A stretch of 64,000 nucleotides of DNA from Chimonanthus salicifolius. Its lineage: Eukaryota > Streptophyta > Magnoliopsida > Laurales > Calycanthaceae. The stretch's first letter is position 1. Every line of letters starts with the position of its first letter. Positions 24,145 through 35,407 of the stretch are shown here, one piece after another. The notes below the pieces were generated by a model. That model did no database searches. It saw only the letters and a program-made list of their open reading frames with translations, and had not been told where the DNA came from. A program made the translations under genes and the position numbers. The stretch spans positions 50,047,195 through 50,111,194 of the forward strand of contig CM023538.1 of NCBI GenBank assembly GCA_013350335.1, given 5' to 3'.

Positions 24145-25084
24145 GTAAATGGAGCATGTGTAATGCCTTGACCCGATGGTGGGACAAAATGCCGTTAATT
24201 TTTGTTTTTTTTTATAATATCCAATCAACCACAACCTAGTTGGGTTGGATCTTCAAATTTGCCAGAAGTCCATTATAGAAAATGTCACACGTGCTCTTTT
24301 CACGTGGACTTAAACACGTACCATATGTTCCCATATATTACACAAACAAACATATCCATTCATCTCATCAGAATTACAAACGAAAACATAGTGATTTACA
24401 AGCTTAGATTTATAGTACCACAAACGGTACTAAAATCAACAGGACATCATTTACATAAAAATAAACATAATAAACATATTTCCCATCATCGGGAAATACG
24501 ACTGACTGCAAAGGGTCCCTCATCCTAAGTCAGAGGTAGAGGTTCCTCCTCCTTTGGTGCTAACCCTGCAATGTAAGGGACGTGAGCTCCAAGCCCAGTG
24601 AATAGATCTTAAAATAACACATTCATCAACATGTACATGTTAAACAATGCAGTCTAATCATAATAACAATAATGGTCTACTCTTACCATTTAAAATCACA
24701 GTTATTTACTCATAAATAGTCTACCTTACCATACTTATCAACTTACCATAAATGGTCTCATATACAATTTTACCTGAATTCATAATTGGTCTATTATACC
24801 AATTTATCAAGTCACCGTCACTATCATCTCACTGCCATAATACTGTCATACCACTGTTATACCACTGTCATACTGCTGTAATGACACTGACATACCACTT
24901 CCATACCACTGCCCAATGGTTTCGCATATCATTATCATACTTGAAATCATAATTGGTCTACTATACTAATATTTCAAGCCATCCGTGATATTGTCATGCC
25001 ACCGTAACACCAAAGCACTATACTGACTATAAATGCATTAAGTCCACCTACGGTCAAAATGCAGCATCTTGCAAGAACATCTCC

Positions 25085-25430
25085 AATACACCTGGGCCGA
25101 TATTGACACACCTGGGCTAGCAGATGCAAACCGACACACCTGGGCCGGTAATCGACACACCTAGGCCGATAATAGTGATAATAGTTTAATAGTTAAGGGT
25201 ACGTGGAGGCAATATCAATATCATAAATGCTCAAGTTCTTACATCGGAGTATCTTATTAATAGTATCAACTTCATACTTCAGTCTTCATCATAACATGAT
25301 GCTCAAGTTCTCACACCGGAGAATATCATTATCAATATTAACTTCATACTTCAATCTCTTATCATAACATGATGCTTAAGTTCTCACATCGGATAATAGC
25401 ATCATCAATATCAATACCATGCATGATAAA
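25085..25430. repeat. two tandem repeat zones in the 3.45-kb LTR
   Basis: First, four spaced copies of CACACCTGGGCCG(A/G) occur between 25085 and 25175. Then GCTCAAGTTCT recurs at 25229, 25301 and (as GCTTAAGTTCT) 25374, a 72-73 bp period with ACATCGGA or ACACCGGA after it. Confidence 0.8.
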
Positions 25431-26379
25431 CATCATTAGTAATAAAATGAACATGTCTTAGCACATTATATCAAGTTTAGGCATATAAGTGGGTTCATTA
25501 TTCGTTTATAGACTAGTAGACCTTGACTCCTTGGCACTGTGTTATGCTTTTGTTCTAACAGTTAGAACCAATTTTCATCCCTCACATGGAAGCAATGTCA
25601 AGTCTCGCATTCTGGCCTATTCGGTCTTTTCCATATCATGTATAATCCATAAAACTACTCATTGCACTAGATTTAGGTTTACAAAACCTAATTTACCGAT
25701 CTCATATTATTAAGTCTCCTCATAGTAAAACGTAGAGTATCGCAGGTATCTGTTACACAAATAGAAATACAATGAATATACATTCATAATCAATTATAAT
25801 ACACATTCATAGACATTAAAATATACATGCATAGTATTTCAAATTTTTGTACTCTTTTTTTGAAAAACTCTAAGGGAAATGGTTGTGAGTCCTCATAGTA
25901 GGTTACTACTCCTTTTTAGTTAATATAATCAATCAAACAATAAAGTACTCAGTGCCCAGTCTCATATTGAGACTTTGCCCTGAAGGTACAAATAAAGATG
26001 CTCAGGTCACTACACATATTGTTTTCTGGAATTGACCATAAAGATGTATTGAGTTAGGCCTAGAGAGATAAAAAAAAAAAATCACTCAGTGCCCGATCCC
26101 TTCTTTTCTACCGAGAGGCAAAGTTAATTGTTCAGTTACTGATAGATATCGGGCTGTGTTTCCTCTGCGCCACAGATAGAGGGTATCGGCCTAGAAGTGA
26201 ATACATAATATAATAAGGTAAACAATAGTTAGTATTACTTTTAACTTAGAATTATAGGCCTTTTCAAATTATCATCAAAGATTAAGATATTATCCAACAC
26301 AAATCTAACTTAATCAGTTTAAACAAAACTTTTAAAAACCAGTTATGGGTTCCTCAGAACCAGGTATTGTAGCTTTAGA

Positions 26380-26715
26380 ACTTCCGAGTCACTGCCTAAA
26401 TTCTAGGTTTTATCAGACCCTTCGGAACTTAGGTTCACCCTTCGGAACTTCCGAAGTTCAGGTTTTGAAACTTCCGAGCTTGTTCCGAACAGAAAACAAC
26501 AAAATAGGAAAAAATTGGTCTCGGTCTGCATCAGAACTTGCTGAGGTCTGCTCGGATCGTCCAAGAGGTTCTGATCGTCCGAAGATGCCCTCAGAACGTC
26601 CGTGTCTTATCAATAGAGGTAGAGAAAATGGTTGTCCTCTACTTGCTTCAGAACCCCGAACAGGAGTTCGGAACTTCCGAAGACTGATTCTCGGAACTTT
26701 CGAGAGTCGTCTTCT
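26380..26715. repeat. zone of CGGAACTTCCGAA-type palindromes
   Basis: The word GGAACTTCCGAA or close forms (CTTCCGAG, TTCGGAACTT, GTTCCGAAC, CGTCCGAAG) recurs at least ten times. Many occurrences are self-complementary. An open frame of 132 codons crosses it, but its residues (Ser, Arg, Pro-rich) follow from the repeated words and show no known domain. Confidence 0.75.
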
Positions 26716-27229
26716 TCATGCAGTCAGTTGCAGACTGCTGTGATGGGACAATCCACTTGAATATGAATTCAAAAACAGTGGGCTTCCTGAGTTCGTTTTT
26801 CACAACTATCAGGTTAGATACGTTTTACAATCAGTTTAGTATAATTTTGAAATAAATTAGACAATCAGCAGATAAGAAAAACCTATGATTTTAAGAATAA
26901 AACCAGTAAAACAAATGAAAAATCAAAGTTTCCACTAACTTTCAAAATTGATTTTGAGACTCAAATCTAAACCAAATTTAACTCTGTTTTATCCTAAACA
27001 TACTAGAATTTGAAAATGAATTTAAAGGTTACCTTCGCTTTCGAAATTGACAACCAATTGTGAAGAACATATGGAAAAGGTAGCAACTTAGAGGAAGAAG
27101 AAGGGGATGAAGCAACAAAATGAACTGAAGATTTCATTTGCTAAAGTTCTGTTTGAATAGAGAATGAGCCTGTCCCTTTTTATAATGAAAAGAATGAAAG
27201 GATAAGCATTATCCAAAGTTTTGGATAAG

Positions 27230-27400
27230 CATTAATTAATGTTTTAGATGATGTTTATCTAAAACATTATCCAAAACATTATCCTTGATGTTTATCTAAA
27301 ACATTATCCTTGATGTTTATGCAAAATATTATCCAAAACATTATCATTGATGTTTATCCAAAACATTATCTTTGATATTTATCCAAAATTTTATCCTTTT
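27230..27400. repeat. degenerate tandem repeat
   Basis: Repeated units built from CCTTGATGTTTATC and AAAACATTAT, 25-40 bp apart, occur about six times. Confidence 0.8.
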
Positions 27401-27639
27401 ATTTTTTCTAATTAAATAAATAAAGTTCAGGTATTTACAATTTTGCCTTTTCAACTTCAAGGAGTTGGATCAATGAGTTGTGGAGCTCATATTGGGTTAA
27501 ACTTGGACTTTTCAAAAAACACAATCTGTAATCTTCATGATTAATGGATAACAAAACATGATTATTTGCACAAAATCACACAATTAAGCCTAATTATGGG
27601 TCAGGGTATTACATCATGTAGTAGAGAAACATCGTTCTC

Positions 27640-27956
27640 GTTTTCAACAGGATTTGGTTTCTCAAATCCACAAGAAGATGAGGAAGAAGAAATAAGATAA
27701 TGGAAATCCACCCGAGGAGAAACGGGAATCCACCCAAGAAAGAGGAAATGATTTTCAATCTCAAATTTTCATTGATTAATCATTGTCTCAAATACAACCA
27801 CTAATTTAGTATTTATAAGAATATCCAAGACCTAAAAAATAGGAAATAAATTAAAAATGAAAATAATAGGAAAAATAAAAAGTAACTAGATAATAATTTT
27901 ACAATTGAGGAAATAAAATAAAATAAAGGAAGACTAAATAAAAAATAATTTTCTCG
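27640..27956. repeat. dispersed repeat, copy 2 (pairs with 22309-22656)
   Basis: It aligns with the earlier copy and also with the few bases left of the TRIM there (TAGTAGAGAA, then CGTT). It therefore shows the site before the TRIM inserted. Confidence 0.75.
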
Positions 27957-30900
27957 AATTTGGGTCATCCGAGTTTTCGATTTTCTTTAGCAGAGTCGTG
28001 TCAATTGTGGGTTGTTCTACATCACTATCAAATCATAGTTAGGGTGTGAACTCATTAATAATTGGTTCAATCAACTCAAAACAATTCACAATCTATGTTT
28101 ACTGTTGCAATCATACAATTGTGGATTTAATCATCATCGTCATCGTTAAAATCCCATTTGTAGATCTAGTCTTAAGGGCGACAAATACGAAATCAGACTA
28201 CAAAAATCGTTAAACCCAATTGTGATCACATCCTTAAATAGAATAATTATCATGTTGATGATGATATGTATACATACCATAGCTTCAAAGTCTAATTGTC
28301 TCTTGGCTCTTTAGTCTAATAGTCCCTTGGGTCTTTAGCCTCTCTCTCCTCCTCCTCCATCTAGCACCTATATGCTACTTTGGTCCTTAGTATTAGAATT
28401 TAATATATCTTAAATTATATGTAAGACATTGGATCAAGGTTACATAGAATTAAATCCTAATAACATATCTTAAAGTCAATAATAAGGAAGATCACCTGAA
28501 ACCCTTCGTTTTGACAAGCTGTGCCATTAACATGAATTTCGATTATCTCTAATCAATTTATACAGTTTAATATAATCTAAGCATTTTCAAAGGTGCAATA
28601 GAGATCTCTTCTTAGTTCATTATTTATGTCTCAAGCTAGTCATAAAAGAAAGAAATTAGAGATAATTTGCCTTCAAAGTCTAAAGGTGTAAGGTGCTCAA
28701 CCCATGGCCATTGTGCGATCCATGTCTTATTGGGCCCAAACTTGACCCATTAACATTTACAAGGAGAACAATTTGGCCCACAATCTCCAAAGCCTGCAAA
28801 ATCAAGCCTTTCACTCAATCCCTTTCCTAGAAGAAATGTTTAACAAAAGTTACTCTTAATTGTTTCCTAAAATAAGTATAGTATATTCTTAGAGAAGTTC
28901 TACAACTTGCATATGTTGCTCTTTAACTATTTAAGTCTATTCTATCTCAATAAACTTTCTAATGCATTACTTGTCAATGTTGATTACTATGTTTGTCAAT
29001 ACTGTAGAGCTCATTATTCTTGTTATAATGAGCACTCTCTTTTGTTCAATAGAACTCTTTATTTAGCCAATAATGAATACACTTAAAAAGGTAGACAAAT
29101 ATTGGTTCAACTATTTATAGAATATATCAATATCATTTTCAATTTCCTCCATTGAATGCGAAATAATAGATGTCATATTCCTTAAAAGTTTGAAATGAAT
29201 CTTCCACAATGATATGTATGCTTATATGACATGGACACAATGTGCATCCATTAATTGTCTCGTATTGATGGAAAATGATCATTGTGACATGTCGTGCCTT
29301 TTCCAATGTAACCTGCAAATATCTGCCACTCAATTCAACTGAAAAAGAAGAAGACACACTTTTATGCCCTACTTGTCATGAATTTTATCATCGGATTTGA
29401 ATTCATATCGCTCACAGTTTCTTTCCATTAGATGTTCAATGGTTACTACACATTGTGATGTGACCTACATCCAAATTTGATGATTTTTTAGAGGTTAGAA
29501 GTGATTGTTTGTTTAAAGTTTTGACTTGTGAAAATCATAAATGAGATGAAATACACGTCAAAGAATATCATAATCCATCTACAATATAAATTGAAGCTCT
29601 CTCACACACAACACACACCGGCACGTGCGCAACTTTAATTCATATGATCTTGAAATCTTCTTTTTATCAAACTTTGAGAGTCAAATATCTTGCTTTTGGA
29701 ACAACAAATAATTGAATCTCAATTAAAAGTTTCATTTATTCAAATTCATTCAAATTTTAGATTTATAAGAAAATGATTTAATGATAATAAAAAGGATTAC
29801 AAAAATATCTCCCACACTCAAAAATAGTTTATACCATCCTTGCTGGATTATATGACAAAGTCAACTTGTCAAGTAGTAATACCAACTTCTTAAGTGAATT
29901 TCTTTAATTCCAAAAGAAGAAAACATTTTCCTCAATAGTAGTAATATGTGTTTAAGAAAAGGCCCGTTTTTAAGTATAAATTACGTTGTAAGTGAATTTC
30001 TTCATGTGGAAGGAAATGAAATGATAGTGATTCGATTGGCTTGAATATTCTTCTTGCATTGATGGCATAACTACTAGAAAAGTTTTTGTACTCTCTAATG
30101 TTATGTAAAAAATAGAAAGATAGATTGACAGATGGAGAGAGAGAGTTGTCCGGAGAAACTTACCTTCATGTAAAAAAATTCTTATTTAAAGACCAATGGT
30201 CTTTTATGGTACAAGTTTATTTAATGGCCAATGGTTTTTTATGGGATAAGTGGGGCAAATGGTTCAAGGGCCTAGAAATTACAAAGCATGTAGTTGGGTA
30301 TTGATAATGGACTAATGGCTAAACTCAAACAATGTACGAAAAGTAGTCTTGAGATGGTGTGGTGTAAGAAATACCAGTGTTATTTATAATAAAAAATACA
30401 CTTATCGTTATTTAAATAGTAAAAAAACACTGCAGAGATTAAAATGGAGAGAGAGATAGAGAGAGGGAGAGATATTTCCCATAGGTTCATGATACATTTT
30501 GTAAAGTAAATCTTATTTTTTATAAAAGAAAATGACTTTATAATATATTTAGTTTAAAAATGATAAAGAGTAAAATGAAATTAAATAGAGAAATTCGAGC
30601 TTAGGATCAGTCAGAGTTCATTTAACCCATTCTATTTTATTTTCACTATTTTCAATCTACTAGACACACCTAGAGAAGAAACACAAAACAAAATTGTCCA
30701 ACTATATAGCTAATAAAATAGATCTATCAAAACTAGGTAAAAAATCCCCTAGTGCTATAACATTGCACAATTCATAGAGACACTAATCACAAAAGTCCTA
30801 GATAAAATTTTGAATTTGATTATTTCACTTATGTAGAGGTTACTACAATCTTTTATAATGACCCGAAACGCCTATTATTCCATACACGTGGCATAGAGAG

Positions 30901-30985
30901 AGATGATTTATCATTTTCCCGATATTCACCTACATATTTAATAGAAAATGATGATTTTCTTTTAAAAAATAATGACTTGTATTTA
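27957..30985. other. gene-free stretch
   Basis: No gene is recognised. A 72-codon minus-strand frame at 29139-29357 (SGRYLQVTLEKARHV and further) is the only semi-structured open frame. It matches nothing I know and has no splice context. A microsatellite-like GAGAGAGA occurs near 30137 and 30450. Confidence 0.35.
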
Positions 30986-31184
30986 TATACTCTTTCTGTC
31001 CCAAATTAGTTGTCCTATATAGATTTTAGAATTATCCCAAAATAGTTGTTTCATTTGTATTGGAGTAATATAAAGTGTGTTGAAAATTAATTAGATCACA
31101 TATAGTGCTAGTCTTATATAATGAGTTCTTTAAAAAACACAAATATTTTAAATGAGACTAGTAAAATGAGACGGAAAGAGTATA
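30986..31184 (+). mobile_element. Stowaway-like MITE
   Basis: A 199-bp element with termini TATACTCTTTCTGTCCCA and (minus strand) TATACTCTTTCCGTCTCA, bounded by TA dinucleotides as expected for the Tc1/mariner target TA. It is non-coding. It is the same family as 5711-5880, in opposite orientation. Confidence 0.8.
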
Positions 31185-31541
31185 ATTAAAGGTATTTTCT
31201 AAAAGAAGATTTATTACCTTTTCCATTGACCTAAACAGAGACAGAGAGATGGAGAAGAATAATTCAAGACCAAAAGAAAGCCATTATAAAATCGTCTAAA
31301 ACAGTGACAATATCAATATTTACATAGTGACAACTTCAACCAAACACAATTTATAGATTACGATAATTTTTTTTTTATAAGTCATGGGTATCTTTACTCC
31401 ACAATAAATATGAGACTAATTAGATAAATAAAGATTTGCTGAAGAACTTTCCCCACTCAAAGTTCATAACCAACGAAATTACATAATTATTTATTTAAGA
31501 AGACCCATAATTAATTTGACAATGGGTTTATTTATGACTGA

Positions 31542-32077
31542 CTATAGAATAGGACAATTCCCATAGGGATGTTCATGTATCACATACCAAGCATCACATC
31601 TGCGACATGACTTTGGAGCTTCATAATATACATCCTTCTTCTCATCCTTTTTCTCATCTTTGGGTGGTCCTACACTCACAAAACAGGCGGTTTTCTGGAA
31701 TTTCCTCACCTTCTTTATGATCAAGGCCGGGTCGGCATCTCCGATGACGGTGGCTGTTTTCTTGGAAGGGTCCAGCACAATTGAATTTACACCTTCTAGG
31801 TCTGCTACCAATTTCATCACCTTCCTCCTGCACTTTGAACAGAGCATCTCCACTGACACGACAGTTTTCTGCAACAACTTTCAGGCTTAGTACGTGTTCT
31901 GAGCCACAGACAAAATGGCAGAAACCTAAGAAAAATAGTAGAATGGCAAAATGTACTTGGCCCACAAGTGTCAGTGAACAGACTGCTATCTATGGAAAAT
32001 GAAAAAAAAAAAAACGGAGCAAATGAAAAAAAAATAAAAATAAAATAAGAAATATGAGTGCACACAACCTTTGACAT
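31542..32077 (-). CDS. HIPP-type HMA-domain protein, two exons
   Basis: Exon 1 is nine bases, ATGTCAAAG (32077-32069), with donor GTTGTG. Exon 2 starts at 31868 after TTGTTGCAG and runs to the stop at 31542. The joined protein is 111 aa and begins MSKKTVVSVEMLCSKCRRKV. One HMA domain spans about residues 3-66, with the metal site C-S-K-C (C13, C16). A short charged linker (KDEKKDEKKD) and a Cys-rich tail (SCRRCDAWYV) follow, ending NCPIL, whose CPIL is a candidate CaaX prenylation box. The tiny first exon is supported by a TATA box upstream and by an aligned remnant in the duplicate at 36934-36942. A possible AATAAA signal follows the stop at 31533-31528. It is on the same strand as the HIPP at 10470 but is a distinct subtype (no Pro run). 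Function beyond metal binding is unknown. Confidence 0.85.
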
Positions 32078-32144
32078 GGTTTTGATGCACAGCTCCAAAA
32101 TGGGTAATGGCAAATATGGGCGGAAAAGATGGATGCAGTGTTGG

Positions 32145-32152
32145 TATTTATA
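32145..32152 (-). promoter_or_regulatory. TATA box of the second HIPP gene
   Basis: TATAAATA on the minus strand, 68 bp upstream of the start codon. The same word is kept at 37010-37017 in the duplicated copy. Confidence 0.65.
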
Positions 32153-33240
32153 AAGTTCATTTCTTTTCATTGAGTTCTCAATTTCTGCTTATTCATTGTT
32201 TGTCAATCCATTTATTTTTATTTTTACTAATTATGTTTCAGTAACTTTGTTTGGAAGGACAATAGCTGCCATAATTAAAGAAGAGGGATGGAGAAAAGTG
32301 GGTAGTAGAAGTAAATATTTGTCAGAGGAATTCTGTATGGACCACTTATGAACACTCGTTGGCATTTAATATGAGTTGTCATGTGAATTATTTAGAGAAT
32401 TCTGGTTGGAAAAGTTTAAGTTGGATTTTCCTAGTTAGATTGATGTATTAGGTTGTTTTAGTTTGACAAATCTTGAAGTTAGTAGCTGACAAGATTATAG
32501 CTTAAAGCAACTAATAAATGAATTTATAAATATAGTTATTAATTGGGGAAATTCATAGCCATCGTTATAAAATAGCACAATGACAATAGCAATAATGACC
32601 CAACTAGTAGCATTGGTGACATGATAGGATAGGATTCTCACAATTTTGGCAATCCAAAAGAAATAATAGAAGATTCATGAGAGTGGCAATTCCAGAAAAT
32701 TTAATATACACAAGTGGTTTAGTTGGTTTGAATTTTAAAAATTAGATTAGAAGTCTTGAATTTGACTCTTTTTAAATTTAGTTTTGATATAAGGGATTTT
32801 CAGATAAGTTCATGCATTCTTAAAGATTAATTTCACATCTAATATGGAGTAAAAATAATCCATAGAAAAAAAAAGTCAAGAAAAATTCAATTAAGCCCTT
32901 GATAATAACAGCCAGAGGCACAGCTTGAAGGTATCCCATAAAAAGGCTTGGCTTATTAAACATCAAAAAATTCAGTTTTACTTATTATTCTAGCCCTTTA
33001 ATCTAAATGACAAAACAAGCTGGCAAATTTAATCAAGTGAGTGGTACACAGTTATTTTCTTAATTCAATAAGCTATTTTTGATAAATGGAATTCATCGCC
33101 ATCTTCTCCTTTTTAATTTTGAGATATCAATGATCCTTTCTTGCATTTAAGGTCTTAGGAGGTTCCATAAGAAACTGCATCTCAGGTTTTTGAAGTTGAT
33201 ATTATGCAATAGTATAACATGTTACGCTTCAGTTTTTGAT
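32153..33240. other. upstream region of the HIPP gene; partly duplicated
   Basis: The first ~480 bp (to about 32640) align with 37018-37405, with one ~120-bp stretch missing from the second copy. The rest is gene-free. Confidence 0.5.
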
Positions 33241-33411
33241 GAAGTTTCAATACCTTAGGCAGCCGGGTGCAACTTCAGCAGTAGGTTAGGCTGAGACAAT
33301 GATGTGGCGTAGGAGAGGCATAGGAGACAAAAGCAATCTATAATAAACTCGTTCTCTCCAATAGCAAACTTTTTAAATTCGAGGACGAGCTCCTTTCGAA
33401 AAGGGAGAAAA
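33241..33411 (+). mobile_element. 3' end of a gypsy-type internal region with polypurine tract
   Basis: AATTCGAGGACGAGCTCCTT then TCGAAAAGGGAGAAAATGA has the form of a Ty3/gypsy polyprotein C-terminus (NSRTSSF frame) followed by its polypurine tract, directly abutting the LTR at 33412. Only ~170 bp are recognisable. Confidence 0.5.
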
Positions 33412-34396
33412 TGATGTGAGCATTATGAATAAAAGAGAGTTACATGTTGATTCTAAACATGTACAAGCGGTTACACTGGAAGTATATTGAGCTCCACAAG
33501 AATAGTTGTAAGGCCAAACCTCTAGTTTCAAATGAGAGTTACAAATCCGAGTGGGTTGGTGGCTACAAAACCTACAATTAAGGTGCAATGGCATGTCGTC
33601 TCTCTCTCCAAAGACCACTAAAAGTCCTAATTGGGGTTGGATTAATGAGAGGGGGCACATGCATGTGGAAGGATTTGATTGGTGGTGACAACACACCCAT
33701 CCAATGTAGCGGGTTTTGATTTGGTGCTAAATTTTTCCCTTGTTTTTTTATTGCTTATATGATGTAACACAATCCTAGGATAGCACAACCATGCCCATGC
33801 GGCTGGTTTTTCTCTTGTTCTTTCATCTCCTAGAGTGCTATAAATAGAGGTGTAATGGAGCCATGTAAAACACACAAATTTTGGAGTAAAACTTGAAGTT
33901 TAAAGACAAGTCTCTTGGGAAATTTCCTAGTTAAGTTTTTTTCTTTGATACAAGTTTTTTATTTTTGTTTTGAATTAATTTAATTCATGCAATCATCAAG
34001 AAAGATTCTACATTAACTTAATTAGATCTGATTGGTATGATTAGAATTGCACATTTAATTTAATTCAATCAAAGGTCGAATCTAGTTTCATTGGAACTTG
34101 GCTTCACCGCGGATCTTGCATGTTGTCAATTTCTGGGTGGAATTTGGGGTCTTTTCTATTCTTCCTGTGAGAAGTTAGATTTGATTCATCATTTCTAACT
34201 GAGTTTTTGATTCCCAAATGTTGGGGTGAAATTCAATCAGTGGATTGGAAAGGATGAGAGATCTGAGGAGCTCTTTGAAATTTCGGGTGGTTGTGTAATT
34301 CGGGATTTCTCAAGGGCTAAGGAGTTTGAGCCGGTTTGAGTTCAATATTCATTTTATTGAAGGCATAGAGAGGATCTCTTAATTGACCTTTCATCA
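33412..34396 (+). mobile_element. gypsy-type LTR, complete copy (985 bp)
   Basis: Ends TGATGTGAGC and CCTTTCATCA. It is followed after two bases by a primer-binding site. A likely TATA region is TATAAATAGAGG at about 33840. It aligns with 35408-36612 and 40060-41060. Confidence 0.75.
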
Positions 34397-34398
34397 GT

Positions 34399-34410
34399 TG
34401 GTATCAGAGC
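34399..34410 (+). promoter_or_regulatory. retrotransposon primer-binding site (tRNA-Met)
   Basis: TGGTATCAGAGC, perfectly complementary to the 3' end of plant initiator tRNA-Met, two bases after the LTR end. Confidence 0.9.
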
Positions 34411-35407
34411 TTGTTTCCTTCACATACCTGTGATTGGCATGCGCCTTTCTTTCGTTATGCACTTTGCTATTATTTTTGGGAGATGTTCTTTACCTTTTCT
34501 TTGTACCAAGCAACCTCACTCTTGGGAGTGCGATGCACTGTACTCTTCATACCTCAATGACATGAGGATACGCCAAACTCAACCAGCGAAAGAAGGGATA
34601 AATGCACAGTTTGAGAATATGAATGGACATGTGGAAAACGACCTAACTAAAAAGATGGTAGAATTGAGAGAGGTCTTTTCAAACCTCTCCAGGAAGTTGG
34701 GTGAAGTCAACAGATGTGGGCATCAAGCATTCCATTGACCATCTAGATCACCTTCCAACAAATGTAGAGCCTCCTGGTCTGGGTTTCATGGTTTCTATAA
34801 CAAGAGTGTTGTAGATGGTCAGTTCCATCAGCAGAGGATTTGGCCGAAGTGTCGTGACAGGAAGCCGAATAGGAGACCTTTGAGGGATGACGAAGATGAG
34901 ACCTTCGGCATCAAGATTGATATCCCCGAGTACTCTAGCGGTATGATAGGAGTTGGATTTTTAGATTGGGTAGAGACAGTAGAGAATGTATTTGATTGGA
35001 AAAATAAATATAACCTAAGCGCGTATAGTTAGTAGATATTAAGGTGAAAGGAAGGTCATTGGCATTGTATAAAGAAGTCAAAATGGAAAGACAAGCCAGG
35101 GACAAGGAAAAAAATCCAATCATAAGATAAACTTCAAAATTTGATTATAAAACCTTCATGGATACTAATTACACATAGGACATGTTTCATAGATTGCAAA
35201 AGTTGAAGTAAGGTAACAAGACGATAGAAGATTATACGGAGGAGTTCCACCTCCTGTTGGCTTGAAATAATCAGGAAGAAACGGAGGAGTAGAGTGTTAC
35301 AAGATTTATTGAAAGCGTATGACCCTTCATAGAAGATGCCATGGCAGCCTTCAACTTCTTGAATTGGTCGATGCATACAGGAAGGTTGTTCAATACAGGA
35401 GGAGTCA
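34411..35407 (+). pseudogene. decayed Ty3/gypsy gag region
   Basis: Around 35180-35350 the sequence reads, with stops and frame changes, as gag capsid: FHRLQKLK-like, KTIEDYTEEFHLLLA, then EE--VTRFIESVRPFIEDA. This is the EDYT-EF-LL motif of plant Ty3/gypsy gag. A 102-codon frame at 34430-34738 would be the leader and N-terminal gag. Protease, reverse transcriptase, RNase H and integrase are all missing: the gag remnant joins directly to an LTR lacking its first ~60 bp, which indicates one large internal deletion. Confidence 0.7.

Larger units (their letters stand above)
24159..27613 (-). mobile_element. 3.45-kb solo LTR, Ty3/gypsy-like
   Basis: The ends are TGTAATGCCTTGACCC and GGGTCAGGGTATTACA, a near-perfect inverted pair. 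The flanks GCATG and TCATG are a possible 5-bp target duplication with one change. No internal coding domain is present. Orientation is a guess: the minus-strand reading TGTAATACCCTGACCC is the commoner form of a 5' LTR end in plant Ty3/gypsy elements. Inside are CACACCTGGGCCGA-type repeats (25090-25175), a 72-73 bp tandem repeat (25229-25430), a CGGAACTTCCGAA-rich zone (26380-26710) and short repeats at 27230-27400. Confidence 0.65.

Noticed and set aside
26345..26743. Plus-strand open frame of 132 codons
   Set aside because: It follows from the CGGAACTTCCGAA word repeats within an LTR and has no known fold.
29139..29357. Small gene on the minus strand
   Set aside because: 72 codons without a recognised domain, splice sites or promoter.
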